Of a stretch of DNA of 64,000 nucleotides, positions 1 through 11,879 are shown piece by piece. A program made the translations under genes and the position numbers. Position 1 is the stretch's first letter; each line of letters opens with the position of its first letter. Source of the DNA: Micrasema longulum (taxonomy: Eukaryota > Arthropoda > Insecta > Trichoptera > Brachycentridae); contig JAGVSM010004272.1 of NCBI GenBank assembly GCA_022494885.1, forward strand, positions 1 to 64,000, given 5' to 3'. The notes under the pieces are model-generated. The model made no database searches. It was given only the letters and a program-made list of their open reading frames with translations, and was not told the origin of the DNA.

Positions 1-1430
1 TACTTTAATATAAAATTATTTAATATTAAAACTGTAACTTTTAAAAAAACAAACTAGTTTTGTAAAAATGAAAAGAAATACCTCAACACATGGTATAGTT
101 CCGAAGAGATTTTTTTAAAATGTAGAACTTTCTCTTTTTTGTTTCTATGCAAATTTTTATTTCTTTTTTTCCACACCCGCTCTTAAGTAGAGCATGTGGA
201 CATCAACAAACGCTTCCAGGATACCATATCGCTAGCCAATACTCTCTTAGAATGTCAATCCCGTATCCCGCAGTACCACCGAATAAAGTCGGAAGATCGT
301 CATCAAAGGTTTTCTAAGACGGCGGAAGCCCGCAGGCATGACGAAGAATCAGCTTGAGTCAAGTCACCCTCAAAACGCTCATTATAGGAGGCTGCTACGT
401 TTTTTTACGGACTTCAATTTTAGTTATGAAATCGAACCACCTCATGCCTAATATTTTTTCCATGCACTTTCTTTCAAAACTTAGAAGTTTAGAGTTTTGA
501 GCTTCAGTAAAATGACAGGATTTGCACTAATATAGAAGTACGAGCATGATACAAAAGTAAAATAATCAGAGTTTCATTTTGACCTACTAGGATTTCAGAC
601 AGCACGAATCGTGTTAAAATGGTTTCAGAAATTCCCAGGTGGGTTGCATGCGCTTTGTGTATGGCACCATCCTCAGTTTTGTGAACTTCCATGTTTTAAA
701 AATTGTCAACTTTCTCAATCCTCTACTCATTATTAAAGAGAGGCCAATTATGATCAGGACAGGATTTGTAGCACATAATCTGGGTCTCATGAGAATTAAT
801 AGTAATAAAATTAATAGTAAGACTACCTACCAAGTAGTCTTAACTACCAAAGTTTTTCAGCAGTTTGTCAACAATTTTTTCAACATCACCAATAGAATTT
901 TCGAAAAGAACCGCATCGTATACGTACTCCAAGTCACACATCTTTAGGGGAGGTGTTCACTTTCATACTTCGGTCAACTGGTATTGATTTACATGATATT
1001 TATGAACAATTTAAATATGTTATTTACGTTGGCTTTAATGGACTTCAAACTGTTGTATTTACAATGTTGATATCCTCGAAATTGTTATTGTGGGTAGACC
1101 GTTCTTATTACTATAACAATATATTTTTGTATATAAGATGGCTTATTGCTAGTTTAAAAAATTAGTATCCGAAGAACTGAGTGACAGTTACGGTATAATA
1201 TCAATTTTATTCTTCATTGTTTTAAAAACGAAGATTTTAGATGCAAAAAAAAACGGAATATCTTGTATCAAGTCTATTCAATACGTTTCCGGCAAGGAGA
1301 AGGGCTTTACAAGTCTGAAGCAAAGAAACAGACAAACTTTTGACGATAAAAAAAGGAAAACTGTTAATATATATGCCCTGTTAAAATTTATGGTAACAGT
1401 CATAAAATTGATTGTATTATCCATATGGTA
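1..1430. other. A+T-rich stretch without recognised gene
   Basis: Only short open frames (under about 105 codons) occur, none with a family motif that I recognise. I see no clear repeat family here. It may be intergenic or intronic. Confidence 0.5.
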
Positions 1431-1434
1431 ATTT

Positions 1435-1870
1435 GTTTATTATATTTATCAGAACAACGTTGCTTAGGATTGGAACTCCTACTCCAGTTAGAGATTGACA
1501 AAAGGCACGAGGTTACTGTTTAGTGTGTATTTATTACATGTGAATAAACAATGATTTGTGTCACGCGAGTATTGCGGCAATGAGGAGTTGAACAGAGTGC
1601 ACTTTAGCTACATGCTGGAATGGAGTAACTGCGATGAGCTGACTTGTTGGGCTGACTGTTCTGGCTGACTGGGTTGACTGTTCGTTGCCACGCCCTACGG
1701 CCTCTTTATAGACTGCGTTCGTTTGTTCTTCGTATTTTCCTGTTGGAAAAGATGTGAACGTACTGCAAGACGTTGCTTTCGTCATTATTTGCAATAATGT
1801 TAGTTTTGTATTCAATATTCAATACAAAATTATGATTCGCTTCATCGGTCGTCGCATATTTTATTTAAAA
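1435..1870 (-). repeat. possible solo LTR or promoter segment
   Basis: Read on the minus strand, the segment has a TATA box (TATAAAG, 1704-1710) followed by a cluster of AGTCA/CAGTCA words of the initiator type (about 1630-1685). Further down is an AATAAA signal near 1530. The order TATA, initiator, AATAAA within about 200 bases is what an LTR shows. I cannot define matching ends, a target duplication or a primer site, and the 84-codon open frame at 1561-1815 has no recognised motif. A host gene promoter is an alternative. Confidence 0.3.
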
Positions 1871-3655
1871 TTATTTAGCACATTTTGTTTCATCAATCAT
1901 GGACTATGAAACGCACATATTTTTTTTTGTTATTATTGATGTTTCCGATAAGTAAAATCAAAATAAAAAATCATCGACAGTTTGTAAGGCCTTATAATTG
2001 AGGAAAACTAAAACTTTAAAAAATGGCAGTTTAGAAAATAAATGTTTTAATTTTTGTGATCTCACCAGAGATCAAACCCGGCACTCAACCTGTTTTATCA
2101 ATATTTAAATAAAACTCTCTGAATCAGAAAAGTTAATACACATATATTCTGTTATATTCTGTTTCTCTTCACACACAATTATAATGGATTCGATCAAATC
2201 TTGCACAGAATAGACTATTTGCATTATTCAACTCCCAAAGTGCTTGGGGTAGATAACACCGTAGGCCATTCTCAATGGTGTATTTGAATTGAGTATAACA
2301 TAGACTTACGGTGCATTTTGAAGAAAATAACGATATATTATATTTGAAAATGAATATCTAAACAGCAAAGAAGGGAATTACTTTTTGATAGGTCTCACAA
2401 CAAAGATAAATAAACTATTGGGTTATGTAGAAAGCAATGAATTTGTATGCCATTTTTAATGTTAGATATAATGTAAGAATAAATATCATAACAAAAAATC
2501 CAGTTCACCAAAATACCAAAATAATATCACAATTAACAAAATTTTTAAGGCGTTCAATTAGGACAGCATATCAAACCAGGAACCTTTGAGCAATAGTTCT
2601 ACATTATAAAGGTATAGTCCTCTCCAACAGCAGGAGTATTTGCCTATTAAACATGGCTTCACTGATGTGAAATATGTCGATCTCCAAAATGGTAGTGTTT
2701 AGCTGCCTGAATGTACTTCAAATCGGCATAGCCAGATGCAGGTTGGTTTTGGAGTATGGAAAATAAAACAGAATGTACTGACGCTGTCTGATGTAAATTA
2801 TGTTTAATTTGTACTAATTCTTGTGAAAAAAATAAGAGTTTGAATTATTTTATTATTTTTAGTCTCCATCTAAGTTAAAATTAATGCTGTTCAATATTTA
2901 GCACATAAAATAATCATATATTTTTAGAGGTCAGATTCATAATAACTTTTTATATATTTTTTGAGGTAATTTGTAACATTTGTGAAGGTAACGTTTTTTT
3001 ATTTTTATGAATTATTTTTGTTTGTAATCGATAAATTCATTTTTTTACTAGCAAATCCCTTAGTGGTAAATTAACGCTATTTTAAAACGGTAAAAGTGCA
3101 AATTTTTAAGTACACGAAAACCAAAATAATTATTTTAATTTTGCTGACCAAGAATGAATCAAGTGTAATGGTAGGAATGAAATTAAGACTATATAAATAA
3201 TAAAGCAATTATAAAATAATTCCAATCTTTTATTTCGTTGAGCGGAGGGTGAAACACAATTTCATAATAGTTGATCATTTCAACAATATTCTTATGTATT
3301 TTTTTGTGGAATATTTTATTATTTTTTTGTTTGAAGTTCCCACTACTAGATAGCAGTCCAGCACTAAATTGGGGTCTCATTGTGCTCCTGACAGGCGACG
3401 CCGGTGAATGCATTAATGAAAGTCAGCCATTTTATACTGGATTTGTTTACTTATTTATCATTTACGAAAGGGTGTTTTATTTATTTATCTATCTATTTAG
3501 TAACAAGTAAAAAAAGATACTTATTTAACATCCCAAATTGAAAAAGTGTAATGAAAAAAAAATTGTGCTAACAATGAGCAACATTATTTGAAAATGAGTA
3601 AGCGGTGAGGTAAGAAATCAAAAATAATCCATTTGAACTGATTTTTTAAATTTTT
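1871..3655. other. A+T-rich stretch without recognised gene
   Basis: No coding motif is seen. Short frames at 3189-3413 and 3271-3510 lie over each other on opposite strands and look like chance openings. Confidence 0.5.
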
Positions 3656-3660
3656 TATAA

Positions 3661-4345
3661 TAAACTTGCTGATCCGACAGACGTTGTCCTGCCCGAACGT
3701 TGACGTGCCTGCTATTAGTTTGGAAAAATACTTTTCATTGATAGTAGTAGTAGGTACCTAGGCACTTGTTTGTGATTATATTTTAAAACTAAAAATTGAT
3801 AATATTTAAATTTTGCATTTATGTAGGTACCCTGGTTATTGTTTATGATTGAATTCCAAAATAAATATTTTTTCAAATATGGAATTTTTTTACAAACGTC
3901 TAACTCCAGTTTTCTCTCCAACAGAGGGGTCTACTTATGTAGGAATACAATTTTTAAAAATGTATTAAATCAAATATTATATAAGTATTAAAAAAAAATT
4001 AGTAAAAAGAAATAAACGGGTAGAAATTGTAAGGAATTTAAGGAAAGAATCTGATTGAGATCCACAAAAAACAAATGCTTTTGGTAAACATTCGAAAACA
4101 AACTTCTTTTATACACAAAAAACAACATCTTACCATTTTTTTGGAAATGCATTCTCCTCGAATGCAACCCTAGTAGATTGATAAATAAAACATTTGTGCT
4201 ACTTAATTTTTTTTTAAATAAAAGATTGAAGATGTTAATATATACAAACACGTACAGCGCAAAGATCTATATTTATCTGAAAACCGCACGTAAATCGGTT
4301 GAGCCACTTAGGAGGAGTTCAGTGATATCACATGCTTGATCTATG
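3661..4345 (+). mobile_element. Helitron/Helentron-like non-autonomous copy, copy 1
   Basis: The segment begins with a terminus containing CCGACAGACGTTGTCCTGCC, a word also present in the copies that end near 39,520 and 63,915. The body can be followed, with gaps, along the reverse complement of 63,212-63,920: GGTACCTAGG, the CCAACAGAG block, the GAGATCC/GAAACCC plus CACAAAAAACAAATGCT block, and a tail with CACGTAAATCGGTTGAG and AGGAGGA(G/A)TTC. No transposase or helicase frame is present. Assignment to Helitron-like elements rests on memory of similar insect repeats with a CTAG-containing end and is an inference. The homology between the copies is seen directly. Confidence 0.6.
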
Positions 4346-4865
4346 GTTAGTTTGGTTTGCTTTTTGTTTTAGTTTTTGTAGCAAAATTTTGGATATGTGA
4401 ACATAATGATGATTTGATGTCGCTATAGACTCGATTGTCGTATACTTGAATGACTGGCAATCGATACAAGCTTTTTTAAGTCCTAAATATTATTCCACCG
4501 GGAAAATTCTAATTGATAAACGACAAAACTAACTCATTTCCCCTGATACCAACGTGAGCAAAGTCGCGGATGAAAAAAAAAAAAAATATTTGAACCCAAC
4601 TCCTGTTCATTATAGCCGCACATTTTACTCCTTTTTTTAAAAACCCATTCAAAACACGTTTAAGCAACAAAACATGACTCCATTTCCACTTAGAGGCAGA
4701 CACTAAAAAAAAAACAGAAAATCACTATTTTAATGCAGATATTGTTTTCTCTACATTAACGCACCTTTTCATGCATGCACGCATATTAATATATCGGATT
4801 GGGAAAGGCAAAACATACTTAGGTTTAATGTTTCCAAGTGTTCGGACACGCTTTTCACTAGTACC
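4346..4865. other. A+T-rich spacer, nothing recognised
   Basis: There are several poly(A)/poly(T) runs and no coding motif. Confidence 0.5.
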
Positions 4866-4869
4866 CAAA

Positions 4870-5375
4870 AAACTCTTTTTTTTCGCTACAAAATGAATGA
4901 CCAGAATCTGATACGAACATCAAATGTTAATGATCTGGGCGTCCCGACAGAGTGTCTCCAGGGTATGCTTGGCTACAACAGTTTAGAGACTAGAAGGAAT
5001 GTGTATTTGACTAAACATTTCTATCGATTGTTGCGCGCTATGATTAATAATTCTGAGATTATAATGAGCATTAGTTTGTATGTTCCTGATAATTACCTAA
5101 GACAGCGTCAGCATATATTGATTCATATTTCGATATTCAGGTCCAACCTGCTTATGGTTATGCCTGTTGAAAAAGCTACCGCCATGTTGAACATCATCGC
5201 TTTGGATATTGATCTGTTCCATGTATCCGAAGAGGTTTCCCGGAGCAGGATTCTCCTACTACTTTGACATGAGTCTCTTTCGTGTAGTTTTTTTTCTTTT
5301 TTATAATATGTGCGTATTGAATATATGTTTGTAATGTATATGTTATATTTAAAATAAATGAATTGAATTGAATTT
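4870..5375 (+). pseudogene. LINE ORF2 C-terminal tail and 3' end (Jockey-like)
   Basis: The 124-codon frame at 4893-5267 contains the tail typical of Jockey/CR1-type reverse transcriptase proteins: LETRRNVYLTKHFYRLL, then a VP..YLR segment, then a R(S/T)N...MPVE block with a D(I/L)F-like end. The catalytic RT part is missing, so this is a 5'-truncated copy. A short 3' UTR follows, ending in a GAATT repeat at about 5358-5374, which is the kind of short-repeat tail LINEs carry. A second copy of the same subfamily lies at 17,735-18,060 (shared word MVMPV and a following DI(D)(L/I)F.VSE). Confidence 0.7.
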
Positions 5376-5757
5376 TAGTAAACTGAATTATTTCCACTTT
5401 TGCAATATCTATCTTCAAGCATTTTTTGGATCCAGTGATGACAATACGTATTTCTTAATCTTCGTCGTTTACTATATCCATAGACATTTTGATTGTAAGA
5501 TTTCGTTGTTAATTGTCCATTCGCTCAACATGTTAAACCAGCGGAGCATCATTTTTTAATTTTGCTTAATACAGCATTGCAAAATGTACGGATTTTAATA
5601 TTTGAGCACCTATACATTTTTTTTATACGCCATCGCATTTAGACCATATTCAGCCTATTTTTAAATGGTTTTAATTAAATACATCAATTCTTTACATAAA
5701 CTTCAGTACTAGTCAGTACTAGTAATTTTCTGTGAACTGCCAGTTGCTTTTATCACT
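5376..5757. other. spacer with a short direct repeat
   Basis: CAGTACTAGT is repeated in tandem at about 5705-5723. Nothing else is recognised. Confidence 0.5.
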
Positions 5758-5957
5758 ATTTCCCTATCCACATCTAGTGGTGCATAGAGCACTACATTTG
5801 CACTCCAATTGCAGCGTATCTAGATCATTTTTGTTACATAAAAGGTAAGGGGTTTCATTTTATAGTTCAGGTGCCAGTCCAAGAACATTGAAATATTGCA
5901 GTCTGGCACCACTTTTATATTCAATTTATCTCATCCTCCTTGACAGGAATCAAACCC
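5758..5957 (-). mobile_element. SINE family S1, partial reversed copy
   Basis: On the minus strand the order of the S1 body is kept: the TGGTACC/ACTGG block, the TACG(C)TGCGATT block with an AATGCAGT-like stretch, and the GGTGC-CAC end near 5775. The tRNA-like head at 5945-5957 keeps only a GTTTGATTCC box B. The copy is diverged and lacks box A. Confidence 0.5.
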
Positions 5958-6645
5958 AAAAATTTAATAATAATCCAAACGTGCCAATTTCTGTAAATTG
6001 AAAATGAATTATCTTCACTTGATTTTTACCTGAGAGTAGTCGAGTCAAAAACACTCGTCCACAGTTCTGGTTCCTTTTAACACTCAGGACTGTATTATCT
6101 ATCTGCCAAAAATAGAACAGTAATATTATCTTAATTTTTATTGACAAATAAATAATTCAGAAAAAAATTTTTTACTCTATATTTTATACTAAAGGATAAG
6201 TTTGATCAAATCAAAATTAAAACACACTTATATCCTTATAGGGTGGTTTAAATAATTAGCAAATAGCAAATATCCTTTTTGATCCAAAAATAAGGTCGTG
6301 AATAGATTACAAGGTGTAGACGGTTTGCTGGGTTGGCGACTAATGGATAAAGGGCGCGGAAATGGGGTGGTTTCAAAAAACGTTTTTTTTTTCATTTTGG
6401 TAAAATTGAATATCACTTTGGTCAATGCTGTTACGGGTCCTCTGAAATGTTTGGCATGTGGTTTAATGAATTGAATACAAAATGTTTAATTTACTGTTTG
6501 AAGGGATTTCAGATGAAAATTTCAGCCCTAATAATTTTACTAAAATATTTTATAAATAATTATTGGAATTGTATCGAAAATTCTGCCTCAACTTGAGCCT
6601 GTAGCAATTGCACAAAAATTTCAAATCTGAGGAATAAAAAAAAAA
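5958..6645. other. A+T-rich spacer, nothing recognised
   Basis: Short opposing open frames only (5950-6147, 6228-6425), with no motif. Confidence 0.5.
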
Positions 6646-6649
6646 CATT

Positions 6650-7372
6650 TCGTTCTTCATGTGACTTGCTCTTTAAAGAATTCAGAGTACTGAATATTAT
6701 TAAACAGTACATATTGAGAACGGTAGTGGTTACACACATAAATAGAGACATTTACCCAAGCGTCAACCACAACCATAATACAAGATATTCTAATAGGGAT
6801 CTGATACTAAGCGAAGGGGTCAACACTGTTCTGGCATCGAGACAACACTATTACGTAGGCAAAAAGGTCAATAACATTTTGCCAGAATCGTGAAAAGACA
6901 GGAGTGTTGTCAAGTTGCGGAAGGTGTTGAACTCGCTCTTTCATGACATTGGTCGTAGGGAGTTGATGCATGCCATGGATTGGAGATTTTTACTGGATGT
7001 CGAAAATAAAATATGAAAATAAAGAATGATTTAAAAAATATATATACAGATGGCAACCATGAAGTTTCGCATTATAAATAAATTGTCTATATTTTATGAA
7101 TTTGTGTATGTGTATGCGCGTGGATGTATTTACGTGTGTGTGTATGTAGATGTGTATATATGTGTATGTGTGTGTGTATATGTATCAACATGCGAATACG
7201 AGTAAGTTTATATTATATTCGACTGTGCTCACGATTAATTTGTTAACTTTTATCATACATAAGAATGTAATTGCCTAGCTCGGAACAGGGTATGAACCCT
7301 TGTTAGCTGGGCAAACTGACCGTAAAATTGTATTTTTGATAAAAGGTGTAAATAAATAAAGAAATAATTATC
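6650..7372 (+). pseudogene. LINE ORF2 C-terminal tail and 3' UTR (second type)
   Basis: The frame that opens at 6666 reads LFKEFRVLNIIKQYIL, then HNHNTRYSNRDLILSEGVN, then YYVGKKVNNILPES. This is the characteristic end of many LINE ORF2 proteins (N.NTR...L and Y.G.K..N.LP). A TGA at 6892-6894 stands where these proteins usually have a tryptophan; the same frame then continues as sense for about 40 codons to a TGA near 7017. A 3' UTR follows with a TG/TATG microsatellite (about 7080-7190) and an AAATAAATAAAG tail near 7350-7372. The RT catalytic core is absent. It is a different family from the tail at 4893. Confidence 0.7.
7080..7190. repeat. TG/TATG-rich microsatellite
   Basis: Imperfect TGTATG/TGTG repeats run through this stretch, within the 3' UTR of the LINE tail. 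Confidence 0.8.
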
Positions 7373-7469
7373 AGAACCCTGGACGAGTGCTTTCATCTCG
7401 ATAACCACTTTCAGGTATAAATCATGAAATCGAGTTACGATATTTGTAAGTTCACCTCGTTAAGTACTG

Positions 7470-7706
7470 GTTGATGCATTCACCTTTCTTTCTTGAGTTC
7501 CTGGCTTTGATTCCAGGGATAATGGACATGAACTATTGATTTAAAAGGTGGTTTGACAGTGAATTTTTTCAAACTCCTAGACTAGAATCTGAAGCGTAAG
7601 GCTGATCACCTTATTTTCATGCAACAGATGATCGATATACGTTGCGATAAGTGGACCAATGCAGTGACCCATTCACACTCCGCAACAGGGTTATGACGAT
7701 GAATTT
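7470..7706 (+). mobile_element. SINE family S1, degenerate copy
   Basis: A weak box B-like TTTGATTCCAGGG at about 7505, the AAAAGGTGGTTT block, GAAGCGTAAGGCTGATCA, a TACGTTGCGAT block, AATGCAGTGACC and an end in ATGACGATGA follow the S1 order. The sequence has decayed compared with the copies at 44,366 and 62,036. Confidence 0.6.
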
Positions 7707-8037
7707 TTTTTGTTTGCTTTTGTGTAAAGTCAGTCAAATTAATTTAATATGTCTACCAGTAAAGGACCTAAAAAAATAAATATTATTTAGCATTCTAAAA
7801 CTTAAAATCACAATTGCGTAAAATTTATTCTGCAAAACACAGATAGTAGAAATATTTTTGAATTTTTTTTTTTTAAACCAGTTAGGGTTATGTAAGAAAT
7901 ATAATAAGGTGTATTCATGTTTTGTCTCGTCTGATAAATATAGTTGTTATGTACTTTTTCAGGTTCATTTTAAATTTGTCTCCAGTGTAATTTTTGAAGT
8001 GGTGAGGTCATTGTAGTATTTAAGTCCATTGTATAGT
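7707..8037. other. A+T-rich spacer, nothing recognised
   Basis: No motif is seen. Confidence 0.5.
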
Positions 8038-8465
8038 AACAATATTTTGAGTTTGTCCAAATTTTTGTAGACAAGGATTGGATTCAACTCCCTGGGGAGC
8101 TGTTTATATTAACATATTCAAAGGTTTCAGCTCTTTAACTTCACATACACCAACAGATAAAAGAATTGAAGGAATTTAGATGTTCAAATAAAGGCAGAAT
8201 GATGAATGTTACACAGTGTGTAAAGTGGCCACTTAAACCAGCCATTGACAGGTCATAAGCCCTGTAGATGCCTAGACTTCTATATAACCTTCTCTAAAAT
8301 GATTTCTCTCTATGCTGCAATAAATTTAGATTTAAATAACTCCCTAGAAAGAAAATCCAACCTGTCAACAAACATGTGCACATACTCGAAACATTTAAAA
8401 AACAATTTATCACTCAATTTTCATAACTGAGATAAATAATGGGTAAAATTTTATTTAAACCTCAA
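8038..8465 (+). repeat. family A repeat, rearranged copy
   Basis: The copy carries the 15-base dyad TTACACAGTGTGTAA at about 8209-8223 followed by GTGGCCACTTAAACCAGCC and the CAGGTCATAAGCCCTG block. The part 8045-8115, with CTCCCTGGGGAG, is inverted relative to the other copies. The 3' part (8289-8440) is almost identical to 13,875-14,027. The 61-codon open frame at 8245-8430 is part of the repeat and is not supported as a gene. Confidence 0.75.
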
Positions 8466-8689
8466 ATGTTCTTCATCTCTGTTGTAATATGTTAGCATTG
8501 TGAAGTATTTATGACTGTCCTACGTTTGTTTTTGCTTTTTAAATGTGGTAGTGTTGTTGTTTTCTATTATTATATTTGAGTATGCCAGGTTTTTTGCAAA
8601 TGAATTAACATCGTCTTCTTTGTTTCCAATGTAATTTTGAGTACAATTTTCATCGTCTCAATTTTCATCAAGTATTTTATGTCAAACTA

Positions 8690-9340
8690 CTATGTGTTTC
8701 GTACAGTTAAGTCGTAAAAGTCAGGTATATTTGATATTTTTATTTATTTTGTTTTCTTTGTATCCTTGTTATATCTGCCTTGTTACAAGTTCCCAACAAG
8801 GCGATCATTCAGCTCAATTATCTTTTAACATTCACTTCATCCATCATGATTTTTCTTTTTTTGTATGGACACTTAAATTTTGAAGAAGAGGCTATGCAAC
8901 GATGCCATTACTTTGGTGAGTCTGTTTATGTGTCCCTTCTATTTAAGTATTTTGTCTATGGTAAGTTCTAGGTCTGTAACGTGTTTTAGTTCTTTGAGAG
9001 TTTTGTTGTTAATTTTTATATTCGTGTTATGGTTCTTTTTTTGTCTATCAAAATGTTTTATAATGCATTTCTTTACGTTTTGTGTGAGATGGTTTGAGTT
9101 TGGTCATTTCAATAGTTTTTGTGCGTCTTTGGTGACAGTTGTACTTAAGCTCGAGCATTTTTCAATTCATCAAGAATCAGTGTGGACTGTGTCAAACGCC
9201 TTCTTAAAGCAAAGTAAAAGTACAGTCACGGCATCTCCTTCATCTGTATTTGTTTGTATAAAGTTGTTAACTTATTTCATTGCTGTAGTCATATCCCCTT
9301 TTTTTTAAAATCCGTGTTGCACTTTGAAAACATTAATAAG
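8690..9340 (-). pseudogene. LINE reverse transcriptase remnant
   Basis: Minus-strand translation gives fragments of a LINE ORF2 in the right order. QHGF-KKG (about 9325) is followed by DEGDAVTVLLLCFKKAFDTV, the RT motif-A region with the FDTV motif (9190-9245). Then comes TLKELKHVTDLELTIDKILK (8960-9020), GHINRLTKVMASL, and finally ALLGTCNKADITRIQRKQNK (about 8750-8810). The YADD block between motif A and the LTIDK block is missing, so there is an internal deletion, and several stops and frame changes occur. The 142-codon plus-strand frame at 8880-9308 is only a shadow of this remnant. Confidence 0.7.
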
Positions 9341-9499
9341 GTTTCGTATGCCAAAAACAAGGTCAAAAATAGCTATGGATAAAAAAAGGTAAATAGTAGT
9401 TTTTATTCTTCAATGTTACGACAAACATAAAGACGTATATTGTATATTTACTAAATGTTATTAAATATTTGTATATAACTACTCTAACCGACTTTTCTA

Positions 9500-9540
9500 T
9501 GTCTACCGGTTTCGAGACGTACCCGTCCCTTCATCAGTAC
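9500..9540 (-). ncRNA. hammerhead-like motif, locus 1
   Basis: On the minus strand CTGATGA (9531-9537) is followed by one A, then GGGAC, a GGGTAC loop, GTCTC and GAAAC. The two five-base arms pair with one G-U. CTGANGA and GAAA are the conserved core words of hammerhead ribozymes, and Penelope-like elements are known to carry such motifs. The extra base between CTGANGA and the stem departs from the canonical form, so activity is not claimed. Confidence 0.4.
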
Positions 9541-10900
9541 ACCAATTAAACCAACATGAAAACTAACATTCAAAACCAACTATACACTTTCACTATAGTT
9601 GTTGCACAAAAATAGAAAACCAAAACGACATGCATGTTAATAATCAAATGCACTGATTAGGACAAACAAGCACTGATTAAATTATGAAAACATTAAATGT
9701 AGCTAAGGAAATAGTTGAAAAATGGTAGAGGAAATAGAGGTGTGGAAATGGAATATGGAACGGTAAAGGGAAACAAATTAATATTTTATAACATTTGATA
9801 AAATGTTAGCACACAAAGTTTATGCGTTAAGTATTAATATTATATGAACTTATTAAATAAATGACGCAATGAATTTTTAATTAAAAAACATTATCAGTTT
9901 TTTTTTTAATACGTGCATAATTTTATTTAATGTCCAGTTTTCATTATTTCACATAAAGGTATCATCTATTGGCCCTTAAAAGTCTTTCAATTGCTCTTAA
10001 CAACCCAACACTGTGATCCAATTAAATTCACGTAGCCAAAATAAATAATACAACTGCACTTTGCAGCGTTAGGGTACTTTTAAAAATGTAATTTAAACCT
10101 TAAGGGAATGTCTCTATTTCGATTCCTGTCACGTATGGGTTCACCGCCAAAGCGTTCAATAGAGGTCATTATAACATTTAGCCTGAAAACCTCCGGACTG
10201 GACCTTCCTGCAAAGCCTCTCGGGAAATCAGCGCAATTATTCCGGGGTTGGAACTTGGGAGGTAGGAGAGATGCTCCCGATGTCTTGAGAATACAGCGAT
10301 AGAACCTGATTGTAATTAAAAATAATGGTTATTTTTAATCGTTTCATTTCCGGTGTTATTATTTATTTATTTGCAATGAATGGCATACGGAGCATTAAAT
10401 AGAGCGATTCAGGAGTGTTAAAAAACACAGTATTTGTTAATAAACTTATCAAATTAAGCCAATATTTTAATGAATTATTGTTATCAGCGCTATAATTGAA
10501 TAAAATTTGGTAATTATTATATCGTTATTAAAAAGTCCTAGTCAGTGAGTTTTGGTGACTTGTGAGTTAATTTTCCGGAAACAGGAAATCTATCACAACT
10601 CAATTATTGGTTGATTTGAAAGAACTTGTGACGTTGTTCTATGTTATTAATTTTTTCATACGTTTTTGAGAAACTTCGTCGAACAATGAAATGCTTTTGT
10701 TTTTCCAGCATATAAGAAAACATTTTTGATGTACAATTTTCTGTAGCACTGAAATTCCTTATTAATACACTATTTTATCATAGCTGTATTGTTTTTTGTT
10801 CTTCAGTACCTATATTTTATGTTTATACTTTGTTTATTAAAAGTTTTTTAATTTATTTTTTTTTTATGATGAAGAAGATAAATAATATTCATATTGAAAG
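9541..10900. other. mostly empty stretch with a small G+C-richer patch
   Basis: The patch 10,108-10,302 has a 64-codon open frame and higher G+C than its surroundings, but no motif that I recognise and no clear splice-site frame. It could be a piece of an old element or an exon. The remainder is A+T-rich without recognised content. Confidence 0.4.
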
Positions 10901-10904
10901 AGAC

Positions 10905-11575
10905 CGTCTACTTGCTGGTTGACCCTTAACTGTAATTGTTATACCAGATTTAACTGCGTGTCTTAGCTTGCCCGTCATGTACCGCATCTGAGGACATAAA
11001 TCTCCTTGTGGGTGCCCAGAAACATGGAAATATTGCTTGTCGCCGAACGAAAAAAGCTGCCCGAAGAAGCTCTCTGTAATCTGATAGCTTTAGTCAATTT
11101 GTGCTAAAAGAAGCTAATTTAGAAGTCAATATTATGCACATAATTGGATTAAAAAAAACAGGATGTGAATTTTTGACTGACTGGGATTAAATTGAATGGA
11201 TATGATCAATTAGCCTAAATGATTACAAAACTTTCTAAAAGCCTTGAAATTCTTTTTGGGAGCCACCAGATATGTATATCTGACAGGATATTCATCGAGG
11301 CCATGGGTAGTAGCTAGAAGCTCCATTCAATTATCATAGAAAAGAAGAAAGGGACAAGACCACAGGGTGTGTTCAGAAGATTGATTATACATAAAAGGGA
11401 ATTGACAATACCTATTAAGAACAAATAATTTGTCATTAAATTTACCATAACCTGTTGAAAAGTGCATAGTCCAATAATCAAGAATAGTCGGAGAAGATTT
11501 TAAACGCTGACGGAACAAAAAGATAGGGGACTCTCCCAGAACGGAAGATTCCCATCGCGATTGCTAAGCATCAAT
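10905..11575 (-). pseudogene. LINE 3' tail, I/R1/Jockey-like, copy 1
   Basis: The minus-strand frame at 11,327-11,518 holds DYWTMHFSTGYGKFNDKLF, then a C..PFMYNQSSEHTLWSCPF stretch. This has the layout of the C-terminal zinc-finger region that follows RT or RNase H in I, R1 and LOA-type LINEs (L.GHG.F..Y...C..C...T..H.L..CP). One expected cysteine is lost. The whole segment aligns with 24,580-25,430, where a SINE interrupts it. Shared words include GAAGATTCCCATCGCG and TACAAAACTTT. Confidence 0.6.
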
Positions 11576-11879
11576 GAGAGCATTTGAAGAAATTTTTAAA
11601 TGCAATTGAGAAATTCCTTTTTATTCATTTACTGCGTGTTGTAATTTTTTTTTTGCTTATTAACATTTCGTGAAAATTTTATATGTTTGTGCATCCAGAA
11701 AATGCATATTATCCGTCTACAGCACCACATTGTGAATACATCGAGCATATCTTTGTTGTGTCGGTAATAACTTTAAAAAAATATTTAAGCAGATAATTTA
11801 AACAGTGTACCTTTTTATGATGGTTTTTTTTTATTAATCGTAAAACAAAAAAACTTGTAATTATATTTTAAAGCTTAAC

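Noticed and set aside
639..1165. Two consecutive plus-strand frames as a small gene
   Set aside because: Different phase and no motif; composition is that of random A+T-rich sequence.
8880..9308. 142-codon plus-strand open frame, hydrophobic
   Set aside because: It lies antisense to a clear LINE RT remnant whose minus-strand translation has conserved motifs; the plus frame has none.
10108..10302. Host exon of 64 codons
   Set aside because: Higher G+C and an ATG, but no recognised domain and no convincing splice signals.
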